The notes under the pieces are model-generated. The model saw only the letters and a list, made by a program, of their open reading frames with translations, had not been told where the DNA came from and did no database searches. From contig NZ_MUHA01000005.1 of NCBI RefSeq assembly GCF_002217355.1, forward strand, positions 230,091 to 294,090: 64,000 bases of DNA, read 5' to 3'. Below, in pieces: positions 61,095 to 64,000 of the stretch (its first letter is position 1; each line of letters begins with the position of its first letter). The translations under genes and the position numbers were made by a program. The stretch is from Flavobacterium oncorhynchi. GTDB lineage: Bacteria; Bacteroidota; Bacteroidia; Flavobacteriales; Flavobacteriaceae.

Positions 61095-62576
61095 ATGAAA
61101 AGTCTAAAATTACTAATCCTAATACTACTGTTTCAAACGAAACTTTTCAGTCAGGAATCACCAAAAAGAGAAATGCGTGCCGCTTGGATATCGACCGTAG
61201 ACAATATCGATTGGCCATCTAAACCGGGATTGTCAGACAAGCAGATGAAATCTGAAATGATTACCATTTTGGATAATTTACGATCTAATAATTTGAATAC
61301 TGTTATTTTTCAAATTCGTCCAACTGCCGATGCGTATTACAAGTCGACAAAAGAACCGGCATCGCATTGGATAACAGGAATTCAAGGCGTTGCTCCAGGA
61401 TTTGATCCGCTGCAAATGATGATTGATGAAGCAGGGAAAAGAGGAATGAATGTTCATGTTTGGCTAAATCCGTATCGTGTGCAAAAAGATACTGTTAAAG
61501 AAGTATTGGCTAAAACTCATTTGTATTTTAAGAAACCAGAATTATTTTTGACGTATGGAAAATCAAGATATTTTAATCCAGGGTACAAAGAAACCAGAGA
61601 TTTTGTTGCTTCTGTAGTAGGTGAAATAGTTCGAAATTATGACATTCAAGCGATCCATATGGACGATTATTTTTATCCATACAAAATCGAGGGGCAAGAG
61701 TTTCCAGATGATAAAGCTTTTGCAAAAGAACCACGACAATTTAGAGATAAAGACGACTGGCGAAGAGACAACGTCGATTTAATCATCAAACAAATTCGAG
61801 ATACCATAATTGCTAATAAACCTGAAGTCGAATTTGGAATCTCACCTTTTGGCGTTTGGCGAAATATTGCAAAAGATTCAGACGGTTCTGATACTAGGGC
61901 GGGAGCGACTAATTATGACGATTTGTATGCTGATATCTTGAAATGGCAGAAAGAAAACTGGATCGATTATATTACACCGCAATTGTATTGGCACATTGGT
62001 TTTGACAGAGCTAATTTTGAAGTTTTGGCAAAATGGTGGGCAGCGCACAAATACGGAACTAATGTGTATATAGGTCACGGCGATTATAAAATTTCAAAAA
62101 CGGCAAAAGAACCAGAATGGAGAAGTCCGGATCAAATTGTAAAACAGATTGAAATGATTCGCACGATGCCTCAAATAGATGGTTCGATGCATTTTACAGC
62201 AAACTCATTTCTTAAAAAAGGAGATACATTAAGAAATGCTCTTATCGAAAAACAATACAAGTATATTGCTTTAACGCCCGAAGCGAACAGAATTACAAAA
62301 ATAAAACCGCAAGCGCCGACAAATGCTGTGATTGCTCAAAAAGGAGATAAAGCAACGCTTACATGGAAAGCAGGAATCAATGACAAGAAATACGTAATTT
62401 ATAGATTTCCAAAAGGAAAGATAACCGATTTTTCTAATCCTGCGAATATTTACTACGTAACAACAGCCGTAAAATTAGAGGTTCCAAATGCTGATTTAGA
62501 AAATTATGTTTATGCTGTTTCCGCTTTAAGTCAGACGCAAACGGAGAGTGCTCCAATCGAATTTATAAAGAAATAA
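61095..62576 (+). CDS. Family 10 glycosidase-like (GHL10/DUF187, DigH/YddW-like) exported enzyme
   Basis: A 493-residue exported protein (signal ends near FSQ, residue 20). The GHL10 barrel covers about 25-400: KREMRAAWISTVDNIDWPSK, NTVIFQIRPTADAYYKS, WLNPYRVQ, AIHMDDYFYPY, FGISPFGVWRN and DYITPQLYWHIGF. The last 80 residues resemble a fibronectin type III domain (KATLTWKAGINDKKYVIYRF). In E. coli the homologue YddW (DigH) hydrolyses peptide-free peptidoglycan strands. The same role here would supply NamZ and NagZ with short chains. It ends four bases before the serine hydrolase start, so the two are cotranslated, joining glycan cleavage with peptide removal. Confidence 0.88.
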   Translation: MKSLKLLILILLFQTKLFSQESPKREMRAAWISTVDNIDWPSKPGLSDKQMKSEMITILDNLRSNNLNTVIFQIRPTADAYYKSTKEPASHWITGIQGVAPGFDPLQMMIDEAGKRGMNVHVWLNPYRVQKDTVKEVLAKTHLYFKKPELFLTYGKSRYFNPGYKETRDFVASVVGEIVRNYDIQAIHMDDYFYPYKIEGQEFPDDKAFAKEPRQFRDKDDWRRDNVDLIIKQIRDTIIANKPEVEFGISPFGVWRNIAKDSDGSDTRAGATNYDDLYADILKWQKENWIDYITPQLYWHIGFDRANFEVLAKWWAAHKYGTNVYIGHGDYKISKTAKEPEWRSPDQIVKQIEMIRTMPQIDGSMHFTANSFLKKGDTLRNALIEKQYKYIALTPEANRITKIKPQAPTNAVIAQKGDKATLTWKAGINDKKYVIYRFPKGKITDFSNPANIYYVTTAVKLEVPNADLENYVYAVSALSQTQTESAPIEFIKK

Positions 62577-62580
62577 AAAA

Positions 62581-63873
62581 ATGAAAAAGAGTGTATTATT
62601 GATTGCTGTTTTTCTTATTTCATTAAGTACGATACAAGCACAGGAATTTGAGTCGGCAAGAGTAGAACGAAACGAAGTTTACATTGATTCGATGATGACT
62701 CATGCGCTTGAAAAAGGCTTTTTTCCGGGAGCTCAGATTATTGTAGGTACAGGAGATTTTAATCTGATATCCAAAAATTATGGTTACCATGATTATACTA
62801 AAAAACAATTAGTAAAAACAGACGATGTTTTCGATTTGGCTTCGATGTCTAAAGTTTTAGGAGCAACGCTTGTTACCATGCGTTTGGTTGGAGAAAATAA
62901 AATAAAGCTTACAGACCAAGTAGGTAACATTGTTCCGTTTTATAAAAATACAGCCATTGCCGATTTAACGCTTTTTGAATTATTAACACATACTTCAGGA
63001 TTAAAAGCAAGTATTACTTTTTATCAAAGTCTGCTTTCAACGCCTGACGGTTCTCCATTATTGAGCGATAAAAAATCAGAGAATTATCCCGAATTGTTTG
63101 ATACAATGTATGTAAACAAGAATATTGTTTATGATTCGAATTATCTTTCTTTTGTTCCTAAAGAAAATTGGATTCAGATTTATAAAAATATGTGGTTAAA
63201 TCCTGAATTTTATAAAACGGTTTACGAGCAAATTTCGGTTGCAAACACTAATACACGAGGGAAATACGTTTACAGTGATCTGAATTTGCTTTTGGTAAAA
63301 CAAATGATCGAAGCAAAAACAGGAAAGAAACTGGATCAATTGACAAATGAAATTTATACTGAATTAGGCATTTCGAAAATTGGATATAATCCGCTAAAAT
63401 GGACTTCGATAGAAAATGTAATGCCAACTGAACTGGATAATTTTTTTAGAAAGGACACTATTAAAGGATATGTTCATGACGAAGCTGCTGCTATTTTTGG
63501 CGGTGTTTCTGGAAATGCTGGTTTATTTGCAAATGCAGAATCGATTGCTGTTATCTGCAAAATGCTAATGAACAATGGAAATTATAAAGGAAAACAAATC
63601 CTAAAAGCAAAAGTGGTAAAAGAATTTACAGATTCTCCTCTTGCTAAAGCGGGAATCTATCGCGGTATTGGTTTTGATAAACGAAAACCGGATGAGTTTT
63701 TTAAAGCGAATGATTTTGGACATACTGGTTTTACAGGAACTTTTTTCTTTATGAATCGTGATACGAACCGATTTTTGATTATTCTAACCAATCGCGTAAA
63801 TCCAACAAGAACAAACAGGTTAATGTATAAAGATGATTTTAGTACCAAAATTTGGAGACAAATCAATAAATAA
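62581..63873 (+). CDS. Exported serine hydrolase of the class C beta-lactamase/penicillin-binding fold (AmiE-like)
   Basis: A 430-residue exported protein (signal ends near IQAQ, residue 21). Active-site motifs are Ser88-Met-Ser-Lys91 in FDLASMSKVLGAT, Tyr-Ser-Asp in GKYVYSDLNLL, and His-Thr-Gly in FGHTGFTGTFFF. The sequence closely follows the C-terminal half of the NagZ-fusion protein (43220-46216): LTHTSGLKA against LTHYAGLQA, GYVHDEAAAIFGGVSGNAGLF against GYVHDMAAAMEGGVAGHAGIF. It is therefore a stand-alone paralogue of that domain and of B. subtilis AmiE, which removes the stem peptide from MurNAc. Beta-lactam hydrolysis is less likely in this context. It is joined tightly to the GHL10 gene. 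Confidence 0.88.
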   Translation: MKKSVLLIAVFLISLSTIQAQEFESARVERNEVYIDSMMTHALEKGFFPGAQIIVGTGDFNLISKNYGYHDYTKKQLVKTDDVFDLASMSKVLGATLVTMRLVGENKIKLTDQVGNIVPFYKNTAIADLTLFELLTHTSGLKASITFYQSLLSTPDGSPLLSDKKSENYPELFDTMYVNKNIVYDSNYLSFVPKENWIQIYKNMWLNPEFYKTVYEQISVANTNTRGKYVYSDLNLLLVKQMIEAKTGKKLDQLTNEIYTELGISKIGYNPLKWTSIENVMPTELDNFFRKDTIKGYVHDEAAAIFGGVSGNAGLFANAESIAVICKMLMNNGNYKGKQILKAKVVKEFTDSPLAKAGIYRGIGFDKRKPDEFFKANDFGHTGFTGTFFFMNRDTNRFLIILTNRVNPTRTNRLMYKDDFSTKIWRQINK

Positions 63874-63879
63874 AAATAG

Positions 63880-64000
63880 TTTGCCGCGAATTACACAAAT
63901 TTCCACGAATTAAATCTGCTTGATTTGCGTGCGAAAAAGTTAGCCACAGATTGAAAGGATTAAAATGATTTTGTTTGCCGCGAATTACACAAATTTCCAC
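63880..64000. repeat. Tandem copies of a mosaic repeat with a period of about 94 bp, cut by the window edge
   Basis: TTTGCCGCGAATTACACAAA begins at 63880 and again at 63974, so a unit of 94 bases starts its second copy before the window ends. Within the unit lies GCCACAGATTGAAAGGATTA (63943-63972), the module also found at 60881 and, inverted, at 17428. No gene is seen in these last 127 bases. Confidence 0.75.

Noticed and set aside
63880..64000. CRISPR array, because of regular repeats
   Set aside because: The period is about 94 bases with degenerate modules and no constant repeat-spacer pattern; no cas gene is present.

Overview
The window looks like the chromosome of a member of Bacteroidota, most likely Flavobacterium or a close relative. 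It is A/T-rich, carries two complete SusC/SusD pairs plus a truncated SusD, has many lipoproteins, shows TAnnTTTG-type -7 promoter elements instead of sigma70 boxes, and contains flavobacterial-looking intergenic repeats. No rRNA, tRNA, CRISPR array, prophage or insertion sequence was seen. All calls come from reading the sequence and recognising family motifs; no database search was run.

Region 1 (1-11702, + strand) is the 3' part of a SusC/D-type uptake locus: the end of a SusD lipoprotein, a DUF4843-like lipoprotein, a PKD-like lipoprotein, a periplasmic thioredoxin, a retropepsin-like aspartyl protease, a TlpA-like thiol oxidoreductase and an M16 metallopeptidase. A DsbD-type transmembrane electron carrier follows behind a terminator hairpin. 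The make-up suggests handling of peptides or proteins, with thiol-disulfide chemistry, rather than a glycan. Region 2 (12011-15018) holds an oleate hydratase and an AraC-type regulator.

Region 3 (15189-34692, + strand) is an alpha-mannan or N-glycan utilisation locus: GH97 alpha-glucosidase, mannose-6-phosphate isomerase, LacI regulator, SusC, SusD, an unusually short GH2 beta-mannosidase, two GH92 alpha-mannosidases, a GH125 alpha-mannosidase and a ROK sugar kinase. The kinase and isomerase would complete mannose to mannose-6-P to fructose-6-P. CTAAATCG-type palindromes in front of GH97, lacI and susC suggest one LacI regulon.

Region 4 (34764-40280, - strand) is a mixed block: a DoxD-DoxA fusion, a small putative lipoprotein, an LCIB-type (theta-class-like) carbonic anhydrase, a membrane TPR/HTH regulator and a class D beta-lactamase-like lipoprotein.

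Region 5 (40477-63873) is the most interesting part: a peptidoglycan amino-sugar salvage locus in two divergent arms. The minus arm encodes SusC, SusD, a DUF4397-like lipoprotein, a NamZ-type exo-muramidase (DUF1343), MurQ, a sodium:solute symporter, a NagZ-serine hydrolase fusion, AnmK and a NagX-like membrane protein. The plus arm encodes a DeoR-type regulator, a large FAD/Fe-S D-lactate dehydrogenase-like protein, an esterase, a GHL10 (DigH/YddW-like) glycosidase and a second serine hydrolase. The set resembles the Bacillus subtilis ybb (NamZ-NagZ-AmiE-MurQ) recycling system joined to a SusC/D outer-membrane importer. MurQ releases D-lactate, and the divergently encoded dehydrogenase could oxidise it. 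An AATAACGCA motif occurs in front of both susC and the dehydrogenase gene.

Several intergenic gaps (17.3, 27.2, 40.3, 41.8, 60.8 and 63.9 kb) hold mosaic dispersed repeats or long perfect inverted repeats. Strong intrinsic terminators separate most transcription units.
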